Source of the DNA: Histoplasma ohiense
Taxonomy: Eukaryota > Ascomycota > Eurotiomycetes > Onygenales > Ajellomycetaceae
DNA length: 64,000 nt
Direction: 5' to 3'
NCBI GenBank assembly: GCA_017607445.1
Contig: JAEVHH010000002.1
Location: forward strand, 1,612,001-1,676,000
In this document: positions 10,963-23,435 of the stretch, piece by piece
Numbering within the stretch: position 1 is the stretch's first letter
Layout: the number at the start of each line of letters is the position of its first letter
The notes under the pieces: model-generated
Seen by the model: only the letters and a program-made list of their open reading frames with translations
Told to the model about the DNA's origin: nothing
The model's database searches: none
Made by a program: the position numbers and the translations under genes

Positions 10963-12270
10963 TTACATAGAACCGAGTTGCAAGAGCGCTTCGACTGCTG
11001 CTCGTTCTTCGATATCGACTGGTTGAATGGGAATCCCACCAGGCACAGATTTTGTGAGAGCCGAATAGGAGGGTCCACCACCATGGCCCCGACCCCTACC
11101 TTTGGGGCCAGCCGCATAGGTGTTATAATCATAGTAAGCATTGGTGTTGTTGATGTCAGTACCACCCCCAGGGACACTAGGGTAAGACCTGGCCCTGAGG
11201 GCGGCAGCTCCAATCTGCGCCCAGTCCTCTTCGTCCGTGACGTCTGCCTCGTCCCAATCGCCGTCCATAGGTATTTCATCCTCAGGGGTTTCGGACGAGG
11301 AACAGTATGACGCTCGATCATCTCCGTCGAGTGACATTTTGTCGGCTTCGTGCTCCAACATGGTGATATCTTCATGGTCTTTGCAGTCGAAGTCGGAGTG
11401 AGAGAAAACAACAGAATCTCCTGCCATCGAGGATCCATACTGGCCAGAAACGTCGCGGGGCCCTCGACCAGCAGGGATTTGGATCCTGTGGGAGGATGGC
11501 ACACTGCCTGGAGGAGACGATGGCCCATCTTTAGTATGTCTGGGGGGTTGGTTATGACGTCGTGCATCCCACCTGCCCCATCCAACCTTTTCAAACTCAA
11601 CGCCTCCATCGACTCCAGCACCTTCACCATTTCCCCGGCCTTCCAGGGCTCCTACAACGAGTCTGCGTGCTTTAGCTGGAGGGATCCTGGAGAAACCTGG
11701 TACTGACGTCGTCAGGTAGCCGATAATATGTCGTATAGCCAAAGGGCCATGCGTCAGAAGGATATCGGGGAGGTGGTATTTGGCCAACATTCCAGGAGAG
11801 ATCGCATCCGACCCAGCGAGGGAGCTCAGATTCTCTGCCACCAAGGGGGGATGGTGATGCTGGTCCTGGCCTTTGGCATGGTCGACTGCATCCTGCAGGT
11901 CGATATCAGAATCGACATGCAAAGGGACATAGGGTGGCGACGCCGGCAGGTTCGAGTGGTGACGTTTGAAGCCATGGGGATTTATGTTAGGGGAGAGGGA
12001 GTTGGGAGGCGTAGGTAACATGGTAGGTTGACCATGGTGACGAGTTGGAACAGCAGCCAAGCTGTCCCTGCCATAAGAGAGGCCACTATCACGCGGCTTG
12101 GGGATCTCAACAGAGGCGGTCTTGCCAGCAAGTGCCATGGCAATGCTGGACGAAGCTGGGCGAGCCGCCATGATTGCGGATACAGTAGGTGGATGGTTGA
12201 TATTCTGTTCAGTTGGAAGCATCAGGCGACATATGTTAGCCATCAAATCAACAGGAGCAGTGGTATACAT
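10963..12270 (-). CDS. STB3: Stb3-type Sin3-binding / RRPE-binding regulator
   Basis: A single frame of 435 residues on the minus strand. Residues about 157-210 contain the Stb3 domain, with the highly conserved run LAKYHLPDILLTHGPLAIRH followed by IIGYLTTSVPGFSRIPPAKARR; the WGRWDARRHNQP motif a little further on belongs to the same family. In yeast, Stb3 binds the RRPE element of ribosome-biogenesis promoters and the Sin3 corepressor, and is controlled by TOR and PKA. Flanks are disordered; there is an acidic stretch around residues 330-360 (DEIPMDGDWDEADVTDEEDW). The ATG at 12270 is the first in frame, but the purine-rich plus strand at 12540-12680 looks like a long leader, and a leader intron or different N-terminus cannot be excluded. 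Confidence 0.88.
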   Translation of the reverse strand: MYTTAPVDLMANICRLMLPTEQNINHPPTVSAIMAARPASSSIAMALAGKTASVEIPKPRDSGLSYGRDSLAAVPTRHHGQPTMLPTPPNSLSPNINPHGFKRHHSNLPASPPYVPLHVDSDIDLQDAVDHAKGQDQHHHPPLVAENLSSLAGSDAISPGMLAKYHLPDILLTHGPLAIRHIIGYLTTSVPGFSRIPPAKARRLVVGALEGRGNGEGAGVDGGVEFEKVGWGRWDARRHNQPPRHTKDGPSSPPGSVPSSHRIQIPAGRGPRDVSGQYGSSMAGDSVVFSHSDFDCKDHEDITMLEHEADKMSLDGDDRASYCSSSETPEDEIPMDGDWDEADVTDEEDWAQIGAAALRARSYPSVPGGGTDINNTNAYYDYNTYAAGPKGRGRGHGGGPSYSALTKSVPGGIPIQPVDIEERAAVEALLQLGSM

Positions 12271-15155
12271 GAAAAATTAGATATCAGAAGAGGCGGAGTT
12301 ATGATAAAGAGGGGAAAGACATGCGTGGCATTCGAATAGAGCCAGGCGCAGTTGCACGAACAAAAGAGGAATATGGAATGGAAAAGGATAGAAAATACCC
12401 ACACCACTCGAGAATATCCCCGCTCAAAAATTTATGATGGCGAGGAGACAGACGAAGATGAGCGGGATGGCTCAAGTTCAGCTGTATGCGACACAGGACA
12501 AGGGCAGTTTTGATCGCGAAAGGGAGACCGAAGGACAGTCTCACTTGGAAGGAGGATTGATTATGTAGAGTAGAAAGGGAATAAGAAAGAGAAGAAGTGA
12601 AAGGCCGAGAAGATGAAAGAAGAAGACAAAGAAGAATAAAACAACGAGAAGGGAAGACGATGGCGATTTCAGTTAGTATACGAGAACCAGCAACACTTCG
12701 CAGATAGAGCTTGTTTGGATGAGATGAGGTTGAAGTTGGCTGAAAGATGGCGACGGGCGACGAGAAAAGGACGGGGAAGGGTTAGTCAGTCACGTATGCC
12801 TTAGTCAGGCGTTCTGTTCTTGTATCAGGGACAAGGGACAAGGAGACAAGGAGACAAGGGCAGCCATTGGGCCCCGTTGGCGGTGGAGCACTTCCCCATA
12901 CAATCCAAGGTTACCTACCTAGGTACTCCGTACATAGCTAGCATGGCCCAGCCAGGCCACGTGACCCCACGTGGGCGAATCAAGCGTCCAGAGGCGCTTT
13001 TTTGGACGACGATAAGGCCAAGGTCAAGGAAGGACAACAACTCTGCCTTCCGCCCTTGGTGACTTGGTCCCGCAATCATAGGCGATGATTTCGTGATGGA
13101 GACTGCTCGTTCTCGACTACTCTGTGGGCAGATATGCTCAAGACCTGGAATGGGGAGTCTAGAGCATACCATGGTTACGAGGTGGCTACACCCAGGTATT
13201 TACTTCAGGATTTGTCATTTGGTTGATGTAGCTTCTTCCTATTTTTATTTCAGACTTTGCCTTCCTGATGAATCACGCGTAGCATTTGAACTTCAACTTC
13301 ACGATCCATCCTCGGCTAGCATGCAGTGCGGAACGAACGGTGGGGTTTGGAACGAACCCCTTCTCATTTTCGTTCGTAGAAACTAGAAACATACATACGA
13401 TGCAGCCCATATCAAAAACCCTTTCCAGACCCCTCCAGCCAGTCCAAGCCTGCCAACACCACACACATCCCGTGTGGTTGGCTGCGGCCTTTCTCCTCGA
13501 GTCTGATCCACCCCTCCAATACATGGAGGTTCAATTACATCATGCATTCCTTGCACTGGAAATGCTCGGCTGCTCAAAGCAGTGAAAAGTGCATCAGCCA
13601 GCAACAGAGAAACCCACTCCGCTCTTCTTCTCTGTAGTTAGAGCTCTTTTCCGACCCAGCAGCCTCGGTCGGCGAAACCCCCCGAGCCCCATTTTGCTGG
13701 CGCATGGGCCAATTGATGGGGACCCAGCTACTTCGGCAAGAAATGGGCCCTTCCCACAATTGACATCAAACAAGACACAAGAACAATCGCGAAACATCAT
13801 CTTTGGATGGCTCATCCAGGAACTCTTTCTTATCGGCCCCGAAAACAAAGTAAACAAACACAGGTACCCAACCCTCACTGCAATACGCAAAACTTTCCCA
13901 AGGTACAGCACATGTGGGCTATGGGGCCAATTTTACTCGCTGGGAAACAACATGTAATGAAGAGTTTTAACGTTACTAGTAGCCCATTGAACGGGCACAT
14001 CGCACGCACCACCTGAATTTCTCTTGTGTGATTTTCTATTTCTTTATTTTTGCCAATCGTGACAGGATGACAATATGCGAGATAGCTGTCTCATGAGGGA
14101 CAAAAATCAAGGCGTATACAATACACAATTAAAAAAAAAAAAATTAATAATAATAATAAATTCCAATTGGGAAGGAGATTCGTCAAATCCATGAAGCGTG
14201 GATGCTGTCGGTGGTTGACTTGTTGCCCTGCATTGATCGCTGCATACAGTGGAGCTTTCAACTAGGTATGATGATAATGAGGAATATACACGCGCAAATA
14301 CCTAACCGTTGTTCCAATGAGCATTTCTTTTGGCTACTCATCATCACTTCAAAAAGTATAATAATAATAATAATAACAATAAGTCTACGGTGTCCGTTTG
14401 CCCTGCCCTGCCCCGCCCTGCTTTCTTTATCTTTTGTTTTGCCCTCATCTCATTTGTCTCATTTTTCATCCCAACCCACATTCAGAACATTTACCAGAAA
14501 ATTGAAGAAAAATACCTTGGGGGAGAAAACAAGCTTTATTCTAGAGACTGTGGATTTTTATGTGCTTCTAGAGTCACCGTACGTAGAGAGAAAAAAAAAA
14601 GCCTAAAAACCAAGAAACAACCAGACTGATATCATCATAGAGACATAACTAGCCTTTCTTTTTTTTTCCCATGTGTAGCTCCTGAGGTACTCGCATTGAC
14701 TACAACCTCGTTAGGCTTTTTATATAGTTATTAAGAGTTTAGTTTAATAATTTAATCATGACCTGAGTAGTAACGAAACGTGTCTCGAAAAGGGTGTTTC
14801 AATTCTTGTTTCATTTCATTCCATTAGTTTAAAGAAGGGATCATTGTCTTGAGAAACCTGAGCTCTAGGCCCGTCATCCACACTATGAACTAATTATGTG
14901 AGAGTGATGTAGTCAAGGCAGGTAGAACAACGAGCCTGGTCATGGCTCTAGAAAGTTAGCTCAATGGCATGAGTCCGATGGGAGATGAGAGAATCCTGTC
15001 GCGGACGGACGACGGTAGGCGTGAGCAAACTGCCACGCCCGAGAGAGGTGTATTGTAGGTAGGTACCCATTGAATAATAGTTGTTCAAGAGCGGAGCAGA
15101 AGATGTACGGTCCTAGCAGCACGCATAATTCAGATATCAACCGCCCCGACATCAT
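12271..15155. other. Gene-free stretch upstream of STB3 and downstream of TPT1
   Basis: I find no supported gene in 2.9 kb. The part nearest STB3 (12340-12680) is pyrimidine-rich on the minus strand, as expected for its leader. Two CACGTG boxes lie at 12958-12963 and 12968-12973, next to a TACTCCGTA word at 12924-12932. Open frames at 13090-13960 have no recognisable product. A1-rich and (AAT)n-type simple sequence lies at 14130-14160 and 14361-14382. Confidence 0.5.
12958..12973. promoter_or_regulatory. Paired CACGTG E-boxes
   Basis: Two perfect CACGTG palindromes start exactly 10 bases apart (12958 and 12968), which is about one helical turn. They lie about 690 bases upstream of the STB3 start. 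bHLH regulators such as Cbf1, Pho4-like or SREBP-type factors bind such sites; which one acts here is unknown. Confidence 0.45.
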
Positions 15156-16365
15156 CTAGCTCCCCCTCCTCTTTCCCCCACTACCCCTTCTCGCCCCGCC
15201 CTTCGGATTTCTCGCCTTGAACATCCACTCTGGCGTCTCCAGCACTAGGCCCCCCTGCTCCCTATCCCATAAGACTCCCAACCCGTTCTTTCTCTCCACA
15301 ACAACATCAAAAAACTCCAACCCAACTCCCTTCCGCCCAGCAACCCCAGGCTCGGTCCCCTCCCCCCCAATCCCCAAATCCACCCCCTCACTCAAAATAA
15401 CTCCATTCTCGCTTCTCCAAAACGGCACGCCGGCCTCCAACGCCTTCTTCAAATCAATATATATCAGTATCTGCGCATCAGCTCGCATCCCGGATATCAC
15501 CCCGCCAGCACCAGCACCAGCACCAGCACCAGCACCAGCACTCCTATCACGCACAACAACAGATCCCCCACGCCCTTCGGGTAATACACTGGATAGCGCC
15601 GGCCCCGTGGCGAAATGTATGTGGTTCCTGCTCATGCATCGTAGGCCGCCAGAAGCGAGTATCAACGGCCAGGCGGCATGGTAGGTGCCGTGCACGACGG
15701 TGTCCGGGAGCGCGGGAGCGGAGGAGTTGGCGGAGGGAAGGGAGAGCTTTTCGAGGAGGGAGGCGGCTTCGACGGTTTTTATGCTGTGGCCTTGTGTGGC
15801 GCGGATGAGGTAGTGGGTGGGTTCTGGGTCGTTGGCGGCTAGGGCTTGGGCGGTTGCGGTTGCGGTTGCGGTTGCGGTTGCGGTTGCGGTGGAAGAGTCG
15901 TGCTCATCTTGCTTGCAATGGTCTGTGGGTGGTGTGGTCGTAGTCTCCGGGTCATCATGCGAGTGTGGGGGTTTATACAGGAGACCGAACCGCTGTTTGT
16001 CGGAGGAGGAGACGGCGTTTAGAATTTCTGGGAAGGTGACTTTTAGGGATTTCAGTTTCCGCCATGCTAGCTATGGTGTCAATTTGTGTGGTCCTGTTAG
16101 CGTTTCTTCTTTTCTTTTTTGGGGTAGTTTTATGAAGCTTTTGCTATGAAGGGGTGGTGCCGTTTGGTGATTCCTTCTGATGGGTGGAAGGACATCATAC
16201 CAGATCAGCAACGTTGGCATAACCATGCCTGTCAATTTTCAACCCTTCTCTTTCCGCCGCGTGCCGTAAGATGTAGCTTAATGCCTTCGAAACGACTACC
16301 TCGCGACTGAGCTCGGAACGCCCCTCTCCGCGCCCACGACCCCGTCCCCGGCCAGAATGGGACAT
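15156..16365 (-). CDS. TPT1: tRNA 2'-phosphotransferase (Tpt1/KptA)
   Basis: Two exons, 16365-16201 and 16070-15156, give 359 residues; the intron is GTATGA...CCATAG and the junction reads NVADL-LAWRKLKS. The enzyme removes the splice-junction 2'-phosphate from ligated tRNA and transfers it to NAD. The N-terminal winged-helix part shows SKALSYILRHAAEREGLKID, and the ADP-ribosyltransferase part shows HGTYHAAWPLILASGGLRCM and SRNHIHFATG, which carry the conserved Arg and His residues. Two low-complexity inserts are unusual: a (Thr-Ala)n run encoded by GGTTGC-type repeats near 15851-15890 and a (Gly-Ala)n run encoded by AGCACC repeats near 15509-15541. The N-terminus is an RG-rich tail. The start is the ATG at 16365; the frame extends to 16383 only through a TTG. 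Confidence 0.93.
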
Positions 16366-17039
16366 GCGAGCGGCGCTATTCAACCCAATAATCGACAGCT
16401 GTTTGAGAACACCGAATCGAACCAGCCGATTTGCGTATTTGCTTGACGAGGCTTTTGATATAAGCGCTTTGTATTTTTTTTTTGTAGGAAGAAAATAGCT
16501 TGTCTGTTTTATCTGCTGGAAATGAGAGCGTTTGGCGTGGGTTATTGCAGTGAGTCATTGCGGAGCTGGTAGTGGAGGGGTTATTTAGTGAGCGGGATCT
16601 AAAAATTGATAACTATGAGGAACGAAACGAATTGCCGCTTGAATATTTGGCGGCCTTCTAGCGCCTGACGATTGGAATTCTCTCCTTCGTTTCGTTACAG
16701 GATTGAACGAAGCACATCATTCATTTCCGTGGAGTCGTTAAAATATTTAGCCACGGTTTTAGGTTCGGCAAATTCCATGTGGGTTACATAGCTACATCGT
16801 TGATCAGGACGGCGATCCCAAGCGCCATAGGAAAGTTGACCTATTACAATCAACAACGGTAAAAGACGATTTTAAAACAGATTCCGATTTGCGTGGAATA
16901 CTTCCAGGGGTTAACTATCTCAGAATACTTCATTCGTAACAACTGAGAACCACCAAGACAAACGACATCGCTGTACCAAAGCCTAACTAACATGCACGAA
17001 TCCGCCAAAAAAAAGAAAATAAAAAAATAAAAACACAGT
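16366..17039. other. TPT1 promoter and SEA4 3' region
   Basis: No gene is supported. This 674-base stretch lies between the TPT1 start and the SEA4 stop, both on the minus strand, and contains an A-rich run at 17003-17035 close to the SEA4 stop. Confidence 0.5.
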
Positions 17040-20000
17040 TCATCGGTCACATATGCAGTGACATTCAGCAACTGGACAAATCCTATGCTTTTTGAACCAG
17101 TCCCTTGCATGGTGAGCATGGAATCCATGATTGCAATTAATGCAGAAGACCACAAACCTTCTCATCACATCTTCCTGAGGTACCTCACTTGCTTGCTTGC
17201 TCGTACTTCCGCTAGCAATACCAGCTCTGGACATCGGATCTGTGGTGCCTAACCATAAAGAACAAATCCCGCATCTGGGCATATGTCGCCCACACTTTGG
17301 GCAGATAGTACCTGACTGGGATGCGGTGCCGAGGGGGCTTGCCGTTATTGAATGAACGACTTCCATGCCGGTCGAGGGGAAAACGGAGTAGTCAGGTTCA
17401 TCCTGCTGGGAGAGAGGACGAGTGCAGTAGTTGCATGTCAAACTGATTTGTTGCGGCGGCAGTTTTATGAGTCTGTGGCCATCCCAAGTGACTGCCAACT
17501 TCCGTGATTCAACGTCAAACCTAGCCCTATCTAGCTGGAGTTTCCAGGCATTCACTTGCCGTCGATACGTCTCTCTCCAGGCTTCAAATCGGATACTGTT
17601 TGGTGGATCGGTAATGAATCGCGGGACAGTATGGCTCATAGCAAGAACAGGTGTTTGAATGTCGCCAAACTTGTCTATGTAAGATTGGAATAGACCCATT
17701 GCTCCATGGTCAAGGCCAGTAAGGATGACTCCTTCAACATCCCCTTGGCGTATTGCATCCATAGTCGCATCCCGCAGGTAAGAACTTAACTCGTTGTCGG
17801 GAAGCCAGCGGAGAGCGACCTCCACTCTATATCTTAAAGGAAGGGTGACCTCCTTAATCACAGAATTCCAGTCACCTTTGCTCATCAAAGCTAAAATAGC
17901 CCGAGCGTAGGGGTCTGTGAGCTCCTGGGCGATTTCCCTACATGTCTCCTCCCAGTCGGGGTCGTTTTCCCCTTTCGTAGCGCCGGTAATAGCCATGGCG
18001 AGAAGTTTATGTGCCTGAGTAGGATGATTTTTCCTGAGAGCCAAGAAAGCTAATTTCGGTTCGTCCTGGAAGAGCGCCAGTGCAGCAGCCTTAGTATGTT
18101 GACGAGATTCTACAAGATTGTTCACCGCTGCTTCCAAATCAGCAATAGATTCCGCAGCTCCAGCGATGCGAAGGCATAGACGGCGGTGAGCCGGGAATCG
18201 AGTTGCGCATCCTTTTCCTTCTGGAATGCGAAGTTCCTCTGTGAGGCCTATGATGAGCTGATCTATATCGATATTTTGGTTCAAATTAGATCGGGATACG
18301 CGATTCTCAAGGCTCTGACCTATGCTTTATGTTAGAATTTTTTCGGTGAAATTCACAATTCCGGGTTATACGAACCAAAGCTCTTATTCCATATACTATA
18401 TACACCAATATAATTCATATCCACGGAATGGATGATCATAGAATCACTGGCCGAATTTTCCCTGGCACCTATTATACTCAGCTAAAGGCTAACAGATAAA
18501 AGAAGGGGACAACGTACGCCCTACCCAATCCCAAAACTCCCGCAGTCCAGGGTCGTCAGGGAAGAACTCTTTGTTCGTCTCGCCGTCGAGGAGGTAGCCC
18601 TCTTGACATCGTAATCGAGGAATGGACATCCAGGCTAAAGCGTCATGGATTGTTAATGGAGTGTCAAATATTCCTGCGGATAAAAATCTTTCAAAACTCT
18701 CTCGACTAGAGATATGCTGATTGACACCTGGTTTAGTAGGATACTCCGGTGGTTTTTTGTCCTGGCCATTTTTATTATCTGTTTTGGTGACTGAACTGCC
18801 GTTCGGTTGAGTGGTCGGTGATGCACAACGGCCCTGGATTCTTCGCACGGTTTTGGATATTTGCGAATTGGATTCTGATGAGGGCCTTACACAGCTCAAA
18901 TTTACGTTTTTTTCTGAAATGTCTCCACGGACTAATACACTTTGAGAAGAAAGAGCCACAGGACATGGCTGCGATTGAAGTGTGAATAGAGAAACAGACC
19001 GATTGGCCAAAAGGGTAACGGTGGTCGGTTCACTCGACGTGCTGAAGTTCAAAAAGTCAAAAGATGCTACTTTCCCATCACGAGGAAGGTGAGGGTTCCG
19101 AAAATCACGGACTGTCTTCGTGTAAATATGTTCGTGGTACGATTTGGCGGAATATCGTCCCAGGGTTTGATCTTCTAATGACGTTCGGTTTTCGTCTGAA
19201 ACATATTCTTTGACAACATCATACGCTTTGAAGTCCCCATCACTAGACAGCATCCCTAGGCACCCTTGTTTGGTTCTGGAGAACCGTAGACTCCATATCG
19301 AGGATTTTGGGTCAATAACATTTTTAAACTCAAGAGCTGCCGCAGTCTGAGTGGAGTCCGTAGTTGGGAGTGTCCCAGATGAAAATCGAGGTCCCCAACG
19401 GCGATCCCAAATACAGATGGAAATATCTCCCGTTGGATTGCACGACGCAATGTAATTTTCATCCAACCAATCAACTGCTAAATTATGTACACAGCGGGTG
19501 GGAAATTGTAAGGATGGGTTTCCTGGACCCTCTACATCCGGGAAATGTACCAGTCAGGTAGTGAATAATTCAAAAAGTTGGAGATCACACATACCTCGTA
19601 AATCGTATATTCTGACGAACTGGCCTTTGACTCCTGCAACTATGGTATCTGGTTGGTCTTTGAAGAACTTGATACTGCTAATGGGCTCCGAACTCGCAAG
19701 CTTCCAGAGAGGCTCTAACGCATGTCTATCTGATCCGTAACCTCGAGAACCGCTTACGGAGAGGCGCTGATTTACGTCCCAGATATTTAGGCAAAAGTCA
19801 TTTCTCACTTTATCCAGCCCAGCCGCTAAGAGCCCCTGAGTACTAAACGCAACGGCATTGCAATATCTCTGATTCCGGATGGGGAAAACAATCGGAGCTT
19901 GGTAGTTATCGTCCATACGAAGAATGGCTGCCTCCCCCGACGCCAGACCAACAGCTACCAGGGTCTCGTCAACTGGAGACCAGTCAAATGCACGAAAGAT

Positions 20001-20159
20001 GGGGACCCTGGAGTGCGAAGCGATCACATCGTAGGTCAAGCAAGCGCTATCTCTAGATGTCACCTTGCAGAGCTTGAACGATTTGCCAGTTACATCGACA
20101 TAGAGGAATTTTTGTTCAACCGCATTTGAGGTTGGCGACCAACGGATAGCTGTTTCCAT
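17040..20159 (-). CDS. SEA4: SEA complex subunit Sea4 / Mio (GATOR2 MIOS homologue)
   Basis: Four exons, 20159-19595, 19531-18518, 18468-18376 and 18319-17040, give 983 residues, close to yeast Sea4 and human MIOS. The N-terminal half carries WD40-type repeats (FRAFDWSPVDETLVAVGLASGEA, NIWDVNQRLS, SICIWDRRWG). The short third exon encodes the conserved MNYIGVYSIWNKSFG segment. An alpha-helical middle part follows, with the C-terminal zinc-binding RING-like module: CNYC, CPKCGRHMPRCGIC, CINCNHGFHAHH and CPVAECHC. The protein belongs to the vacuolar SEACAT/GATOR2 complex that controls TORC1 by amino-acid supply. The start chosen is the ATG at 20159 (METAIRWSP); the frame reaches 20186 only via GTG. 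It is divergent from EFG1. Confidence 0.93.
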
Positions 20160-20612
20160 TTTGCTCAATTGGTGGGTGTAGCTCACACCGGATGAATGAA
20201 ATATATAATATTCAGCCTGTATCTAGCGCCATCATCGTCACCACAAAAGAAACGCTGCGTGGCCTGCTAGAAACTTGTGTTCAAAAGAAGTTCAAACCAA
20301 ATACGAGTCCACGATGTGCAACAACCAAGGAGAGTTCGGCGGTGCTAGCCTGCTAATCCGTCCTTCTGGTTGGCTGGGGGAAGCTGGTGTTGCAAGCTCC
20401 GGACCGATAATGATCCGTGATTAAGCGGTTGATAGCTCCGAGAAGCTTTTTTTTATTATTATTATTTGTGCCTTCTCGATGAGCAGTCTTGATTGTCGTT
20501 ACAATCATAATAAAACTTAGTTTACAACTCATGAATGAGGACAATTCCCTTTGTCGATTGTCCTCGTTGACACCCATACAATACCCAAACTCCTGAGATT
20601 CTCACTTACATC
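20160..20612. promoter_or_regulatory. Shared divergent promoter SEA4 / EFG1
   Basis: The 453 bases between the two divergent starts include an ATT-rich run at 20448-20467. I see no gene in it. Confidence 0.5.
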
Positions 20613-21820
20613 ATGGCGTCAAGTTCATTTCAGAAACAAGGAAAGCGAAAGGATATGGCAGATGATTCAATTTCTTTCGAGACTTCAAAGCGACATCGGG
20701 GGGATTATCGTAATTCTCGGGAGGCGTCACCAATTGTGAGGGACGGGCAGGATGATCGTCGAAAATACCGTGATCGAAGGGAGCCCGGTAGTAAACCTGG
20801 CAAGCAACCAAGTAGGCCCCAGATACGCGATTCAAATACATACGGCGGCGCACAGCCAGGGAAGGATGACCATGCCTATGCTGCAGGACGCTCCACAGCG
20901 AAGCCATTTCGTTCTCGCGATCTAGACCTTCCCTCCGCCAACGAGCTTAAAAACAAAATTCGCGACATCAAGCGCCTTTTAAAACGTGGAGATCATCTTC
21001 CAGCCGACGTCAGAATAGAGAAAGAAAGGGCGCTGGTGGGATATGAAAGGGATTTGGAAATTGTCGAGTCTCGAAAGAATCGGGCAGCAATGATTAAGAG
21101 ATATCATTTTGTTAGATTTTTGGGTACGTTTTTGTCGGGATTCACACACACACACACACACACAAGCGCTTACTGTTATTATTATAGAATGCTAACATGC
21201 ACGCAGAACGGAAAGCAGCGACCAGGCGACTGAACAAACTGCTGAAACAGAAAAAGACACTCACAGAATCAAATCCAAACCTGGATAAAAAAGAGCTGGA
21301 TTTCGTCGAAGAACAGATATACGTCACTCAGGTGGATCTCAACTACGCCATATACTCCCCCTTGACAGAGAAATATATATCTCTATACCCGAACCAGCGT
21401 CGCGACAAAAAGACTCCCGAACCGGACCCCGAGGACTCCAATATCATCCGCAATAATTCCGGCGAGAAGCCACCGCTGTGGTATACCGTCGAGAAGAGTA
21501 TGAAAGATGGCACGCTCGAACTGCTGCGGGACGGGAAACTTGGGATTGGCATTTCCGGACAGAAGACATCGAATAACGGACCGTTAGCGGTGCTAGGACG
21601 TAAGAATAATGAGACCGTAAGTAGATCATCAGCGGCCACGGAAGGGGATAGCAAGCAGCAGGGAAGAAAGAAGGATAAGGAAAAGCAACACGATGTGAAG
21701 AAGAGTAAGGAGCAAGAGGGCTCGAGGACTTCGGGACCAAGAAGGCATGATGTGCATATGGATGACCAGGATAACGATGACGGTGATGATGACAGTGATG
21801 GCGGGTTTTTTGAAGAGTAA
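20613..21820 (+). CDS. EFG1: Efg1, rRNA-processing factor
   Basis: Two exons, 20613-21123 and 21207-21820, give 374 residues. The intron contains an (AC)n microsatellite at 21143-21164 between a GTACGT donor and a GCACGCAG acceptor; the junction restores the family motif KRYHFVRFL-ERKAATRRLNKL. The conserved core runs from about residue 107 (LPSANELKNKIRDIKRLLKR) to about residue 235 (YAIYSPLTEKYISLYP). Yeast Efg1 is a nucleolar protein of the 90S pre-ribosome needed for processing at A0-A2 and for 18S rRNA formation. It is not the Candida morphogenesis regulator of the same symbol. The flanking N- and C-terminal parts are charged and disordered, ending in an acidic DDQDNDDGDDDSDG tail. Confidence 0.92.
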
Positions 21821-23435
21821 CATGACATTTACAGAGAAAGAATTTCTATCCACAACAAGGCCTGTATACCCTGATAGGAGTTGTCTCATTTTCACCCGAT
21901 TACTCTTGAGTTTCATCCTGTTTTACGATTTGTATGATTATGATACCCAATCAATTCCTGGTTATTATTGCTCATGTATCATAAGGGCATGTACACTCTG
22001 GACTTGTACTCTAGACTCACATCCCATTTTAACCTAACATCCCCTCACTAGCACCTGGAAGCAAGAAACCACTCCTGAAAACAAACCTACCAGGATGCGT
22101 CTAACGAAAGGGAGGACACACGATCGATTAGATTCTCCTCCGCTACATTCACATTATCCTGCTAATAGGCCATTAGCAAAATAATGGCCGCCAGATATAC
22201 CTTTCGCCTGCGCCTTCTATCTTGTTCTGTCCGATATTTATTCGAACTACCTTGACATTAATAGTATCAAGGAGAGGTGAATGTATGCATATATAGTAAA
22301 CATCTGTTAACTATGTGGAGGCTGGAGGGGTGTTGTCGATGCGAAAAGCAATCAAACGGAGAGAGAAGTAGTAGTCGAAGAAAGCCTGCATTCATATATA
22401 TATATATATATATATATATAACAGAGCAAAACTTCAGCGAGAGGGGGGAAATAAAAAGAGAAAGAGAAACGAGAAACCATAAATACATCAAACCGGAAAG
22501 GAAAGAGAAATAAACAACAGAATCAAAATTCAATGGACCACCGAAACCGACCTGATAACTACCACAATAACAAACACCACACAAACCACATTTAGACCCG
22601 CCCATATGACACGTTTTATCTCAGAGCACACTCAGATTTTCCCTGTGCGCTAACTGCCCATACATCGCCTTCCAATCCAACTAACATACATAACCACCTG
22701 TCCTCCGCTTGCCCCTTGGCGTCACCTTCAGATACCAGGTATTCGTTCAGGATGTGTATCCCACGCCAATCCGAATGAGAGATAGGCAGCAATGCTCAAG
22801 GAAAGAACTTCTCTTATCAATCATCCATACATCCTTGCCATTTTTGGAAATGGGGTAGCTTAACATCAAATGCGAACCAGTGCCTTCTCTTGTTGGGGAC
22901 GTAAAGAGATCAAATGGTAGAAAGGGAGGTGGGGAAATCGGGGTTAAATAAGATGTGAAGGAAGAGTTGTGAAGGAAAGGAAGGGGAGCAGGAGATAGAA
23001 CGATTTTGGAAAACTCCAAACACGCGAACCGAATGCAATATATATAGATAAATAAATCATATGTATATATATATATGGTAAGAAAGAAGGCAAAGAGACC
23101 AGTAAATCGTGATCTCGTGATCTCGGAGATCGATGAGTATGTCAGAGAGGGGAAAGAGAAGACAAGATGTGAACCAAATGTGAAATGCAAAAGAACATGG
23201 TGATGAGCAGTTAGACAAGCCCGTGAATAACTATCACCTTGCAAAGTAATTGCAAGAAATGCACATAAAAAACAAACAAATAAGAAAAGAAAAATGTGGG
23301 GAAAAAAAAAAGGACGTAAAAGAAACATATTTTGAAGCCACCCACCAGAAGATCAGGAATGTTAACGCCATACATTCTTTTGTAAACAGTAGTGTTCACT
23401 CACATATTTTAAACCTCCCTCTTCTCTTCCCGTTT
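21821..23435. other. Intergenic, microsatellite-bearing
   Basis: No gene is supported between the converging EFG1 and F-box genes. There is a (TA)14 tract at 22394-22421 and shorter TA runs at 23040-23080. Purine-rich plus-strand sequence from 22440 to 23310 makes long but unconvincing minus-strand frames. Confidence 0.55.
22394..22421. repeat. (TA)n microsatellite
   Basis: A pure AT dinucleotide run of about 28 bases in intergenic DNA. Confidence 0.95.

Noticed and set aside
13093..13957. Several frames of about 100-120 codons between STB3 and TPT1
   Set aside because: They overlap on both strands, have no family resemblance and no consistent splice sites.
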